Position numbers and translations under genes: made by a program | Notes under the pieces: model-generated | The model's input: only the letters and a program-made list of their open reading frames with translations | Told to the model about the DNA's origin: nothing | Databases searched by the model: none | NCBI GenBank assembly: GCA_903822055.1 | Contig: CAIJNR010000125.1 | Location: 1-64,000 of the forward strand | Source: an uncultured Francisellaceae bacterium | GTDB lineage: Bacteria > Pseudomonadota > Gammaproteobacteria > UBA6186 > Azoamicaceae | DNA: 64,000 bases | Direction: 5' to 3' | In this document: piece after piece, positions 1 through 7,850 of the stretch | Numbering within the stretch: the first letter of the stretch is position 1 | How the letters are laid out: each line of letters opens with the position of its first letter

Positions 1-219
1 CATCCACCCGGCGGCTAACGCCGCCACCCTCCTTCGAAGCGAAGGAGGGTTAGATTTATACAAATTTAAAATTACTTATTTAAAATTATACTAATATATT
101 AAGCTTTTTTAATTTTTTTTATAAAAAAATCATTAAGTTGCTTGTAGTTAACCCTCCTTCGCTTCGAAGGAGGGTGGCGGCGTTAGCCGCCGGGTGGATG
201 GCTTAGCTTAATGGCAGTG
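1..219. repeat. MITE-like palindromic element, copy 1 (cut by window start)
   Basis: A GC-rich terminal inverted repeat (about 1-52 and 149-203) encloses an AT-rich core. Each end holds two nested hairpins: a GGCGGC/GCCGCC stem and a 10-bp CCCTCCTTCG/CGAAGGAGGG stem. The same element lies inverted at 47406-47628, with only a few differences in the core. Similarity runs past the inverted repeat on one side to GGCAGTG at about 219, so the two ends are not equivalent. No transposase gene is present, which fits a non-autonomous element. Confidence 0.85.
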
Positions 220-299
220 CTTCATAAGTAGGGGTTACTTTTTTCAGCTGGTCGCTAAATTAGTCTTGACTTGTTTTTCGGCCACGCTAAAATAGTCGC

Positions 300-536
300 A
301 AAGCTTCAATTATACATTTTATTAGGGATAAAGAAAAAAGAGAAGTTGATTTTTTAGTTGAAGCTAAATATTCTAATAAAATAGTATTAGCAACATCTTT
401 ATCGTTTTCATCAAGAACTAAAAACCACTCACGCATTTCAAGTAGTTTTAAATGCAGATTATGTTAATGTAGATTGTTTTTTAGAAAAAAATCCAATTAT
501 TGTGCCAGCGAGTACTTTTTTGTCTCAACTTATATA
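300..536 (+). pseudogene. Relic 3' end of a DUF4143-type ATP-binding protein gene
   Basis: Two reading frames together give the end of an ATPase of the AAA_14/DUF4143 group. The first frame (from about 323) reads FIRDKEKREVDFLVEAKYS, a typical nuclease-like tail motif. After a frameshift near 430 the second frame reads FQVVLNADYVNVD and ends VPASTFLSQLI before a stop at about 536. The N-terminal Walker region is absent, and upstream sequence runs into the MITE-like element at 1-219. The family assignment rests on remembered C-terminal motifs. The gene cannot encode an intact protein. Confidence 0.6.
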
Positions 537-566
537 ATTGTTATTAAAATATTCTAGGAGTATAAA

Positions 567-1283
567 ATGCAACGTGTTCAAAAATTTTTAGCTCAACTTG
601 GTATTGCATCCAGAAGAGAAATAGAAACTTGGATCAAATTACAACGTCTTAAAATAAATGGTAAAGTTGCTCAATTAGGGGTTCAGGTTAGTGGCCATGA
701 ACAGTTTAAATTAGATGATGAAATTTTAAAAATACCAAAAAAACCAGTATCCAACGAGATAATAAAAATTATTCTGTATCATAAACCAATCGGTAAAATT
801 TGTACTAAATCTGATCCAAAAAATCGTCCTACAGTATTTGAAGATTTACCTCAATTAACTTTAGAAAGATGGATAATGGTTGGCAGGTTAGATTTTAATA
901 CCTCTGGTTTATTATTGTTTACTAATAACGGTGATTTGGCTCATAAGTTAATGCATCCTAGTTATAATCAAGACAGGGAATACATGGTTAGAATTTTTGG
1001 AGTGGCAACAGAAGAGATGCTCTTTATTTTATCTAAGGGGGTACAATTAGAGGATGGAATAGCTAAATTTAAAAAAATTTCTTTTATTAATCAAAAAAAC
1101 TCGAATAGCTGGTATAAAGTAACCTTAACTGAAGGTAAGAATAGAGAAATTAAAAGGTTATTTGAATCACAAGGATTAGTAGTAAATAAACTAATCAGAA
1201 TACGTTTTGGTAATATTGTGTTACCGAAAACATTAAAATCAGGGGAATTTAAATATTTAGATGCCTATAAGGTATTAGGTTAA
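567..1283 (+). CDS. rluB: 23S rRNA pseudouridine synthase, RsuA/RluB family
   Basis: This 238-residue protein should isomerise a uridine of ribosomal RNA to pseudouridine. An S4 RNA-binding domain fills residues 1-60 (QKFLAQLGIASRREIE). The catalytic domain carries the family motif GRLDFNTSGLLLFTNNG, with D109 as the expected nucleophile, and ends in the KNREIKRLFES block. RluB is favoured over RsuA because the S4 domain is followed directly by the YHKPIG segment typical of the large-subunit enzymes, but RluE/RsuA cannot be excluded from sequence alone. Its last codons overlap the convergent gene at 1275-1586 by 9 bp. Confidence 0.85.
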   Translation: MQRVQKFLAQLGIASRREIETWIKLQRLKINGKVAQLGVQVSGHEQFKLDDEILKIPKKPVSNEIIKIILYHKPIGKICTKSDPKNRPTVFEDLPQLTLERWIMVGRLDFNTSGLLLFTNNGDLAHKLMHPSYNQDREYMVRIFGVATEEMLFILSKGVQLEDGIAKFKKISFINQKNSNSWYKVTLTEGKNREIKRLFESQGLVVNKLIRIRFGNIVLPKTLKSGEFKYLDAYKVLG

Positions 1284-1586
1284 TTTGTGTTTTTTGTTTG
1301 GTGGCATGACTTTAGATATAAACTTTCTGCATTCTAGTCCATTTTCTTTAAATAAATCCAAAAATCTTTTTTCATCATTCTCTGTTAATCCTTTTAAGGT
1401 TAGCGAACGATTATTAATGCAATAGAAAAGTGTAAATGGTTCAATTGGCTCATCACCTAAATAAAGCTTTAAACTTAAATTGCTAACGACAGCTTTAGCC
1501 CATTGAAAATTATATTCGCTAAAAAAATAGAATGTTTTATTGTTTGAGTTATACTCAAATACATCCTCAGAGTGTATGTTTTGCAT
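1275..1586 (-). CDS. Orphan 103-residue protein related to the C-terminus of the ATPase at 33348
   Basis: I do not recognise a named family. Residues 9-95 align clearly with residues about 477-566 of the 625-residue ATPase at 33348-35225. Shared blocks are VFEY, NxQWAK, LGDEPxxPFxLxYC and LxGLTxxDxKxxxDLFKxNG. The gene is therefore either a free-standing version of that domain or what remains of a second copy of the larger gene. It has its own ATG and a TAGG-rich putative ribosome site about 8 bases upstream. No Walker motif or signal peptide is present. Confidence 0.6.
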   Translation of the reverse strand: MQNIHSEDVFEYNSNNKTFYFFSEYNFQWAKAVVSNLSLKLYLGDEPIEPFTLFYCINNRSLTLKGLTENDEKRFLDLFKENGLECRKFISKVMPPNKKHKLT

Positions 1587-1917
1587 AAAATACCTACCTA
1601 CTAATTACGCATCTTTATTTTTATTAAAGTGTTAATTATATTATTTTAACATAAAAACAGGATAACTATAAAAAACTCTAATATTTGAATATCTAATTCT
1701 TATGTATCTTTTAGTTTGAATTGCTTTTTGTTATAACAAGTTGAAGACCTATGGGTTTTAAGGAAAAAGACAAAAAAGCTATCCAACTAATTTTCTAAAC
1801 TTTAATAATAAATTAAAATGTTTTAAGTTTATTATTATTTTAGCTATATTTAGATCATTGAACAAATAAAATTTAATTTTATTATAAAATAACGATAGAT
1901 CTGTGTAATATATTATT
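1587..1917. other. Intergenic AT-rich stretch, no gene seen
   Basis: About 330 bases separate the 103-codon gene from the PhoU-like gene. I see no plausible coding frame and no tRNA. The only structure is a 10-bp AT-only inverted repeat (1803-1812 / 1828-1837), which could be low-complexity chance. Promoters for both flanking genes must lie here, but I cannot place them with confidence. Confidence 0.5.
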
Positions 1918-2598
1918 ATGGTTAAGCCTAGTATTTTAAAAATTTTTGCTAAATCCCCTATTAAACCTATGCAACAGCATATGGAATTAGTGTATGAATG
2001 TGTTACTAATTTATTGCCATTTTTTCAAAAATGCTTAAATCATGATTGGCAAGCAGCTAATGTAGATTATGAAAAAATATCTTTATTAGAAAACAAAGCG
2101 GATGGCTTAAAAAAAGAAATTCGGTTACATTTGCCAAGTAGATTATTGTTGCCAATAGATAGAGGTGACTTTATTGGTCTTTTAAAATCTCAAGATCAAA
2201 TCGCCAATACTGCTAAACGGGTATCTAATTTAATTTATTATCGGAAAATGCAATTTCCCGAGCAAATTGCTAAAAATCTGTTGAATTTTGTGCAATTAGG
2301 AATAGATGCAACAAAATTAGCACAAAATGCTATCAATGAACTAGATCAATTAGTAGAAACTGGGTTTAGCGGTAACGAAGCAGAACTTGTAGAAGGGATG
2401 ATAGTTGATTTGGATCATATTGAAAAAAATACCGATGATATACAAAATAATTTACGGCAAGAGTTGTTTATTATAGAAAATAATTTAAAACCAATAGATG
2501 TAATATTTTTATATAGAGTTATTGATTGGATTGCCGAACTAGCAGACAAAGCTCAGCAGGTTGGTCACAAATTGGAGCCACTACTTACCACTAAATAG
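1918..2598 (+). CDS. PhoU-like / DUF47 family protein (TIGR00153 type)
   Basis: This 226-residue all-helical protein matches the family usually annotated as 'TIGR00153 family' or putative phosphate transport regulator. The N-terminal block ILKIFAKSPIKPMQQHM and the central PIDRGDFIGLLKSQDQIAN are characteristic. Family members normally precede a Pit-type low-affinity phosphate permease and are thought to modulate it; no permease follows here. The next gene, after 63 bases, is the type I secretion ABC transporter. The phosphate role is therefore a family-based guess. Confidence 0.8.
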   Translation: MVKPSILKIFAKSPIKPMQQHMELVYECVTNLLPFFQKCLNHDWQAANVDYEKISLLENKADGLKKEIRLHLPSRLLLPIDRGDFIGLLKSQDQIANTAKRVSNLIYYRKMQFPEQIAKNLLNFVQLGIDATKLAQNAINELDQLVETGFSGNEAELVEGMIVDLDHIEKNTDDIQNNLRQELFIIENNLKPIDVIFLYRVIDWIAELADKAQQVGHKLEPLLTTK

Positions 2599-2661
2599 TC
2601 AATATTTGATGAATTTGCCCGATACCATATGTGGATACACAGTTAGTGTTGGGATCGTTAC

Positions 2662-4779
2662 ATGCTAGACTTTTTTAAGAAAAAACCAGAAGAAAGCACC
2701 GATGGTAATAATTTACGAAATTGCTTCAAGCTGATTTGTACTTATTACAATATTAAATTACACGATAGTCTTATACCTCCTAGAAGTGAAACTCCATCTT
2801 ATATAGTTAGATTGGCTGTTAAGTTAGGTTTTGAAAGCAGTATTAATCGTAAAACATTAGGACAAATAACAGAAATTTCTTTACCGTTAATTCTTATTAC
2901 TAAAAACAATGGCTCTATTGTACTAAAAGCTATCTTAGGTGAAGATAATTTTGAAATAATTGGCGCTAGTGGTCTTAATAAAATTAAAAGAGTATCTAAG
3001 CAATATATAGAAGATTTGTATACTGGATTTTGCATAGAGTTTGTTAAAAAATATAGTTTTGATAAAAGAGCATTAGAGTTGATTTTAGAAGAAAAACCTT
3101 CTTGGATCGGACAGACCATTCGTCAATATAAAAAAATATATATTCAAATAGGTGTTGCTACTTTAATGATTAATATATTTGCTATGATATATCCGCTATT
3201 TGTTATGAATGTGTATGATAGAGTTATTCCAAACAATAGTATTTATACATTGTGGGCGTTAGTTATAGGGATTACGTTGATTTATTTATTTGATTTTATA
3301 ATGAAGGTCTTACGTACTGTATTTATTGATTTAACCTCTAAAAGTAATAATTTAGCGATAGAAACAGAGTTGTTTGAAAAAGTTATAGGGATGCATCTTA
3401 ACTATATGCCAAAATCAGCAGGTGGTTTTGCTAATAGTATTAAAGACGTTTCGCATATTAGAGAATTTTTTACATCAGGGATGTTAAGTTCAATTATTGA
3501 TTTACCATTTGTAATCATTTTTTTAATATTTATTAATTTTCTTGCTGGATCTGTGGCGTTAATTTCCATCATTTCATTGTTATTAACAGTAGTTGTAAGC
3601 TTATATTATCGAGCTAAGATGCGCAGCAGTGTTATGTTAAACATGCAAGGGTTAGCTCAGAAGCAAGCAATAGTTGTTGAAGCATTAAATAATCTTGAAA
3701 ATATCAAAGGTATTGGCGCAGAAGATAGAATGCAAACATTATGGAAAAATTACTTAGAAATAGAAAATGAGCATGGACATAATACTAAATATTTTTCTGG
3801 TATGGCATCAAATATCGTTCAATTTATTCAACAAATAGCTCAAGTAGTCACTATTTTGTGGGGATCGTATAAAGTATTAGAGCTACATTTGACTGTTGGA
3901 ACATTAATTGCTTGTAGTATTTTAGTTGGCAGAGTTTTGGCACCTATTACAAGTTTATCTAGTGTGTTAGTTAGGTTTGAGCAGGTAAAGCAGGCATTGT
4001 TTAGTATAGAAAAAATCCTTAACACTCCGCAGGAATTTTTGTTAAACAAACAATACATATATAAATCGGAATTAACTGGAGACATTAGTTTTGAACATGT
4101 TAGTTTTGCTTATCCAAATGCTAAAATTTTAACATTAGAAGATATTAATTTTACTATAAAAAAGGGAGAAAAGGTTGGTATTGTAGGATATATGGGATCT
4201 GGTAAAACTACAATATTAAGGTTGCTAATGAAATTGTATGATCCTAATAAAGGTATGATTAAAATTGACAATGTTGATTTAAGTGAGATAGATCCATATA
4301 ACTTAAGAATGTATATGGGTTATGTTTCTCAAGAACCAACTTTATTTTTTGGTACTATTAGAGATAATCTGCTTATTGGCAATGCAAATGTTAGTGACGA
4401 AAAGCTTGCGTGGGCTGCGGAAAAATCAGGATTGTTAGATTTTATTAGTAAATACCCTCAGGGTATAGGTTTTCCACTTGGGGAAGGTGGAGCAGGTTTG
4501 TCTTTTGGTCAAAGACAAACAGTGAATATTACTAGATGTTTATTAAGAGATCCTAAAATATTATTAATGGATGAACCAACTAGCGGTATGGATAATACAT
4601 CAGAATTATATTTTATTAAAAGATTTCAATCTTTGTTAACAGATCAAACATTTATTTTAGTAACGCACAGAAAATCTTTATTAGCGTTGGTTGATAGAGT
4701 AATTATTATACATAATGGTAAAATTATTAGAGATACAGATAAAAACAGCGTTTTAGATATTATTGATAATCATAAGTAG
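2662..4779 (+). CDS. Type I secretion system ABC transporter (permease + ATPase)
   Basis: This inner-membrane exporter should power secretion of a large substrate through a type I channel. Its 705 residues split into an N-terminal C39-like domain (about 1-140), a six-helix ABC membrane domain (about 155-440) and an ATPase domain. The C39-like domain lacks the DC catalytic pair, so it should dock rather than cleave substrate. The ATPase shows Walker A GYMGSGKTT (about 510-517), signature LSFGQRQ (about 613-619) and Walker B ILLMDEPTSGMD (about 633-644). Length and layout resemble LapB/RtxB-type exporters. The adaptor gene follows after 2 bases; no outer-membrane TolC-like gene or RTX substrate is in the window. 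Confidence 0.88.
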   Translation: MLDFFKKKPEESTDGNNLRNCFKLICTYYNIKLHDSLIPPRSETPSYIVRLAVKLGFESSINRKTLGQITEISLPLILITKNNGSIVLKAILGEDNFEIIGASGLNKIKRVSKQYIEDLYTGFCIEFVKKYSFDKRALELILEEKPSWIGQTIRQYKKIYIQIGVATLMINIFAMIYPLFVMNVYDRVIPNNSIYTLWALVIGITLIYLFDFIMKVLRTVFIDLTSKSNNLAIETELFEKVIGMHLNYMPKSAGGFANSIKDVSHIREFFTSGMLSSIIDLPFVIIFLIFINFLAGSVALISIISLLLTVVVSLYYRAKMRSSVMLNMQGLAQKQAIVVEALNNLENIKGIGAEDRMQTLWKNYLEIENEHGHNTKYFSGMASNIVQFIQQIAQVVTILWGSYKVLELHLTVGTLIACSILVGRVLAPITSLSSVLVRFEQVKQALFSIEKILNTPQEFLLNKQYIYKSELTGDISFEHVSFAYPNAKILTLEDINFTIKKGEKVGIVGYMGSGKTTILRLLMKLYDPNKGMIKIDNVDLSEIDPYNLRMYMGYVSQEPTLFFGTIRDNLLIGNANVSDEKLAWAAEKSGLLDFISKYPQGIGFPLGEGGAGLSFGQRQTVNITRCLLRDPKILLMDEPTSGMDNTSELYFIKRFQSLLTDQTFILVTHRKSLLALVDRVIIIHNGKIIRDTDKNSVLDIIDNHK

Positions 4780-4781
4780 AT

Positions 4782-6272
4782 ATGGAACAAGATTCAGACA
4801 AACCAAAAAGTATCACCATTAATATGGATAATCAAAAAAGCACAACCATTAATGTGGACGCTGGACAATCCGTTGAACCAAAAATTACCACGACAATTAA
4901 TGTTGATAGTGCTAAAGGTGAAACTGTTAATATTGATGCTGACAAATCTACAGAGCCAAAAACTACAACAACAATTAATGTTGATGGTGCGAAAGGTGCA
5001 ACTGTTAAAATAGATAAACAAAGTATCCCGGTTAATTCAGCCAATCCAGCAAATGCAGGTGCTGGTGGTAAAAAGGGTATGCCAATTAAACCACCAGCCC
5101 CAATAAGTTATGAATTTAATTGTAAAAATAATGTATATTTTGAAGCACCAGCTAAATTAAATATGGTTTATTATTCCGTACTTTTGTTATGTATGATGTT
5201 TGTTGCTTGGGCATATTTTTCTGAGATTGATGAAATAACTAGAGGTGATGGTAAAGTAATACCATCTTCGCATGTTAAGGTTGTTCAATCATTGGATGGT
5301 GGAGTGATTTCTAAATTTTATGTAAAAGAAGGTGAATTAGTTAAAGCTGGTCAATTGTTAATAAAATTAGAAGATGCTAGATTTAGTTCAGATTACAATC
5401 AGAATTATACACAATTAATGGCATTAGTTGCAGAAATTGCTAGATTGAAGGCTCAAATTAATTTTAGCGATAGTATTGATTTTCCAAAAGAATTGAATGA
5501 TTATCCAGATGTTCAAAATGGACAAACTAAATTATTTAAAACAATAATGAATTCATATCAACGTGAAAAAGAATCATTAGAAAAAGATTTGCATTTATCT
5601 GAGCAAGAGTTGAATATTATATTACCTTTAGTGAAGCAAGGTTTAATGTCACAGTTAGAAAGAATTAGATTGGAAAAACAATTATCTGAATCTAAAAGCA
5701 AACTTACTGGCATGATGGAAGCATTTAAAACCAAAGCAGAGTCAGATTTGACAGACAAGCAAAACATAAGAATTTCTTTAGAAGAAAAAATGAAAGGTTT
5801 AGAAGATAGAATGACGCATACAGAAATCACTTCACCGGTTGAAGGTTATGTGCATAATTTTAAATTTAATACTGTAGGAGGAGTGATCAAACCAGGGATA
5901 GATGTCTTAGATATAGTGCCGCTAGAAGAGCAAGTAATGATTGAATCAAGAATTAATCCAAGAGATAGAGCATTTATTAAACAAGATCAACCAGCAGTCA
6001 TTAAATTTCCTGCATATGATTCTTCTATTTATGGTGGTTTAGATGGGAAAGTTACCAGCATTAGCCCAGACACAGAAAAAGATGAAAAAAATAATGAATT
6101 TTATTTGGTACGATTAGTTACTGATAAAAATTATTTAGGAGATAATGTGAAGTTTAAAATTATTCCCGGTATGACGGCAAATGTTGGTATTTTAACTGGT
6201 AAAAAGAGAATTTTATTTTATTTATTAAAACCAATTACTAGGATTAAAGAGTTTGCTCTTAAAGAAAGATAA
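4782..6272 (+). CDS. HlyD-family type I secretion periplasmic adaptor
   Basis: This 496-residue membrane-fusion protein should link the ABC exporter encoded 2 bases upstream to an outer-membrane channel. It has one membrane helix (about 127-145), a lipoyl-like half motif (VVQSLDGGVISKFYVKEGE), a long coiled-coil hairpin (about 195-345), a second lipoyl half (EITSPVEGYVHNFKFNTVGG) and the beta-barrel region, ending in ALKER as HlyD proteins usually do. The unusual part is the first ~110 cytoplasmic residues, which repeat TTINVD / KGxTVxID units; HlyD-type tails are normally much shorter. The last codons contain a 21-bp sequence found again at 7830-7850. Confidence 0.88.
   Translation: MEQDSDKPKSITINMDNQKSTTINVDAGQSVEPKITTTINVDSAKGETVNIDADKSTEPKTTTTINVDGAKGATVKIDKQSIPVNSANPANAGAGGKKGMPIKPPAPISYEFNCKNNVYFEAPAKLNMVYYSVLLLCMMFVAWAYFSEIDEITRGDGKVIPSSHVKVVQSLDGGVISKFYVKEGELVKAGQLLIKLEDARFSSDYNQNYTQLMALVAEIARLKAQINFSDSIDFPKELNDYPDVQNGQTKLFKTIMNSYQREKESLEKDLHLSEQELNIILPLVKQGLMSQLERIRLEKQLSESKSKLTGMMEAFKTKAESDLTDKQNIRISLEEKMKGLEDRMTHTEITSPVEGYVHNFKFNTVGGVIKPGIDVLDIVPLEEQVMIESRINPRDRAFIKQDQPAVIKFPAYDSSIYGGLDGKVTSISPDTEKDEKNNEFYLVRLVTDKNYLGDNVKFKIIPGMTANVGILTGKKRILFYLLKPITRIKEFALKER
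6243..6263. repeat. 21-bp exact direct repeat, left copy
   Basis: These 21 bases lie in the final codons of the HlyD-type adaptor gene and recur without a mismatch at 7830-7850, at the 3' end of the Rsm22-type gene. Because the encoded ending (ALKER) is normal for HlyD proteins, this left copy looks like the original. The pair encloses the inverted hairpin repeats and two accessory genes. Confidence 0.8.
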
Positions 6273-6305
6273 TAACCAAATCTGGATTATTAGTTTAACT
6301 GCTAG

Positions 6306-6383
6306 GCCTCACCCCTTCAAGCTCAACTATGGTTAAAGCTTACCGAGTCCCTCTCCAAAAATAAATTTTTGGAGAGGGTGGCA
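6306..6383. repeat. Hairpin repeat, copy A (inverted relative to 7748-7824)
   Basis: A 78-bp sequence beginning GCCTCACCCCTTCAAGCT and ending in a strong hairpin (13-bp stem CCCTCTCCAAAAA, 4-base loop). The reverse complement occurs at 7748-7824 with about six differences. The hairpin lies just downstream of the adaptor gene and could also end its transcription. The two copies face each other across the genes at 6441-7295 and 7307-7534. Confidence 0.85.
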
Positions 6384-6440
6384 ATCATCCATGCCAGTAG
6401 ATCCTTTTTTATACTATGCAACTGTTTTGGTAACGAATTT

Positions 6441-7295
6441 TTACGCTATCTTAATAAATAAACGTAATATATCTTCTGCTCGAGAAATTATGTCAGCATG
6501 ATTTTCATTTTTTTTGTCAAGGAAAGCTTCTTCAAGAAATTCTAGATACTCTAAAGCCCACAATAAACTTTTTTCCGAAACCATACCTCTATTATTGTAA
6601 TATGAATAATTTTGGAAAAAAAATGCTAAATGTAACCAGTCTTCTTTTTCGAAAGTCATAAGGATCGTTGATACATCATCGGTATTAAATAATTGTTTGA
6701 TAATGCTAAAAAAATCATTAAGAGAATCGCCAGTATCATTGTTAGGTGTATGTGATGTTAAGAATTTTTTTAAAATTCTTTTTATAAAAACCACATTAAA
6801 ATCAAAATTAATATTAAATTTTTTATTCATTGCAGATAAAAAAGATCCCCATTTAGATGCATCATGAAATTTAAAATTTGCTAAAAAATTGTAAAAATAA
6901 CAAACACAAAAATCTAAGAAAATATTTTTTTCAACATCAGACCATTGCGGCCAGTTAGAGTGTTCTAAGCTACTTAACAAGTAAATATCAGCGTCATATA
7001 GTTCAATATAAACATTTAACTCTAACATTCTAGGGAGAAAATATTTAAAATCTTCTTTATCACCCCAAGTATATATTGCATTGCAAGGATAACCATCAAA
7101 ATCATTCATCGATAATGTTTCTAATGGCTTTAATAAACTTACAAGTTCTTCTTTAGTTGGAGAACAGCATGGACAACATCTATTAATAAAACCTGGCTTT
7201 AATGGATAATTTTTTGAAAACACATCATATAAAGCAGATATAACTTTTGCAAGATCTTCAAAAGAACTTTCTACTTCTGATTTCTTAGATAGCAT
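6441..7295 (-). CDS. Unknown protein, 284 residues, CPCC / TWGD..DFKYFLPR type
   Basis: No function can be assigned. The protein has a cysteine cluster near residues 40-46 (RCCPCCSPTKEE), then a PLETLSMNDFDGY segment and TWGDKEDFKYFLPRMLEL. This order of motifs recalls a widespread family of uncharacterised bacterial proteins often found beside toxin or accessory genes; that is memory, not a search result. The rest is helical and rich in aromatic residues, with no signal peptide or membrane segment. It is downstream of the 75-codon gene with an 11-base gap, so the two are probably co-transcribed. The pair sits inside inverted hairpin repeats. Confidence 0.55.
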   Translation of the reverse strand: MLSKKSEVESSFEDLAKVISALYDVFSKNYPLKPGFINRCCPCCSPTKEELVSLLKPLETLSMNDFDGYPCNAIYTWGDKEDFKYFLPRMLELNVYIELYDADIYLLSSLEHSNWPQWSDVEKNIFLDFCVCYFYNFLANFKFHDASKWGSFLSAMNKKFNINFDFNVVFIKRILKKFLTSHTPNNDTGDSLNDFFSIIKQLFNTDDVSTILMTFEKEDWLHLAFFFQNYSYYNNRGMVSEKSLLWALEYLEFLEEAFLDKKNENHADIISRAEDILRLFIKIA

Positions 7296-7306
7296 TATAA
7301 AAGTTC

Positions 7307-7534
7307 CTAGGAAACTAAATAAAAATTTTTCTTGTCAACGCCATAAATATCTTTTGCATGACCATATAGATAATCTAGTTGATCTTTATCATACAAGTGA
7401 TCTTTTATACATTTTCCTGATGACAAATCATATACCAACAAATAAAATCCAACGTCTTCGGCTGGATCTATCACTAATTTTATGTTTTTATCGATATTAA
7501 CTGCTTCTAATTTTTCAATCATTTTTTGGATCAT
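7307..7534 (-). CDS. Unknown small protein, 75 residues, immunity-like
   Basis: A small acidic protein with an alternating strand-helix pattern. Its C-terminal part (DQLDYLYGHAKDIYGV) resembles the 'helix then xYGVxxxxF' ending of small proteins often found beside polymorphic toxin genes. That resemblance is weak and no family is claimed. A ribosome site (AGGAGC, complement of 7541-7546) lies 6 bases before the ATG. It is the first gene of the two-gene unit within the inverted hairpin repeats. Confidence 0.5.
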   Translation of the reverse strand: MIQKMIEKLEAVNIDKNIKLVIDPAEDVGFYLLVYDLSSGKCIKDHLYDKDQLDYLYGHAKDIYGVDKKNFYLVS

Positions 7535-7747
7535 AGTTTGCTCCTAGTAAATTTACTGGAATCTACTAATTTATGTATGAACTAATATTATTATTTCCTT
7601 TATATTTATTGTAGTTACAGTCATTTGTTCTCCACATGTTAATTTGTAAAATCAATTATACTATGGCACGAATAAATATCTACTTTCAAGTTCACCTTTA
7701 ATTGATTTTAATCCTTATCCAACCTGGGTTTTAAACGATAAAAATCG
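7535..7747. other. Spacer inside the repeat-bounded cassette, nothing recognised
   Basis: Between the 75-codon gene and hairpin repeat copy B I see no coding frame, tRNA or repeat. It should contain the promoter of the two-gene minus-strand unit. Confidence 0.4.
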
Positions 7748-7824
7748 TTGTCACCCTCTCCAAAATTTATTTTGGAGAGGGACCTGGTAAGCGTTAATCA
7801 TAGTTCAGCTTGAAGGGGTGAGGC
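7748..7824. repeat. Hairpin repeat, copy B (inverted relative to 6306-6383)
   Basis: Reverse-complement partner of copy A. It contains the hairpin CCCTCTCCAAAA / TTTTGGAGAGGG (about 7754-7782) followed by the conserved arm that ends GGGGTGAGGC. It is only 5 bases from the right copy of the 21-bp direct repeat, whereas copy A is about 42 bases from its neighbour, so the bounded segment is not symmetric. Confidence 0.85.
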
Positions 7825-7829
7825 AAAAA

Positions 7830-7850
7830 ATTAAAGAGTTTGCTCTTAAA
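7830..7850. repeat. 21-bp exact direct repeat, right copy
   Basis: Identical to 6243-6263. It overlaps the stop codon of the minus-strand methyltransferase gene by a few bases. A 21-bp exact match in this short interval is unlikely by chance even in AT-rich DNA. Confidence 0.8.

Noticed and set aside
1803-1837. AT-only inverted repeat as an operator
   Set aside because: Its arms contain only A and T in a very AT-rich spacer, so chance is a sufficient explanation.
4794-5044. Minus-strand frames opposite the repetitive start of the HlyD-type gene
   Set aside because: They are shadows produced by the repeated TTINVD codons and have no ribosome sites or known motifs.
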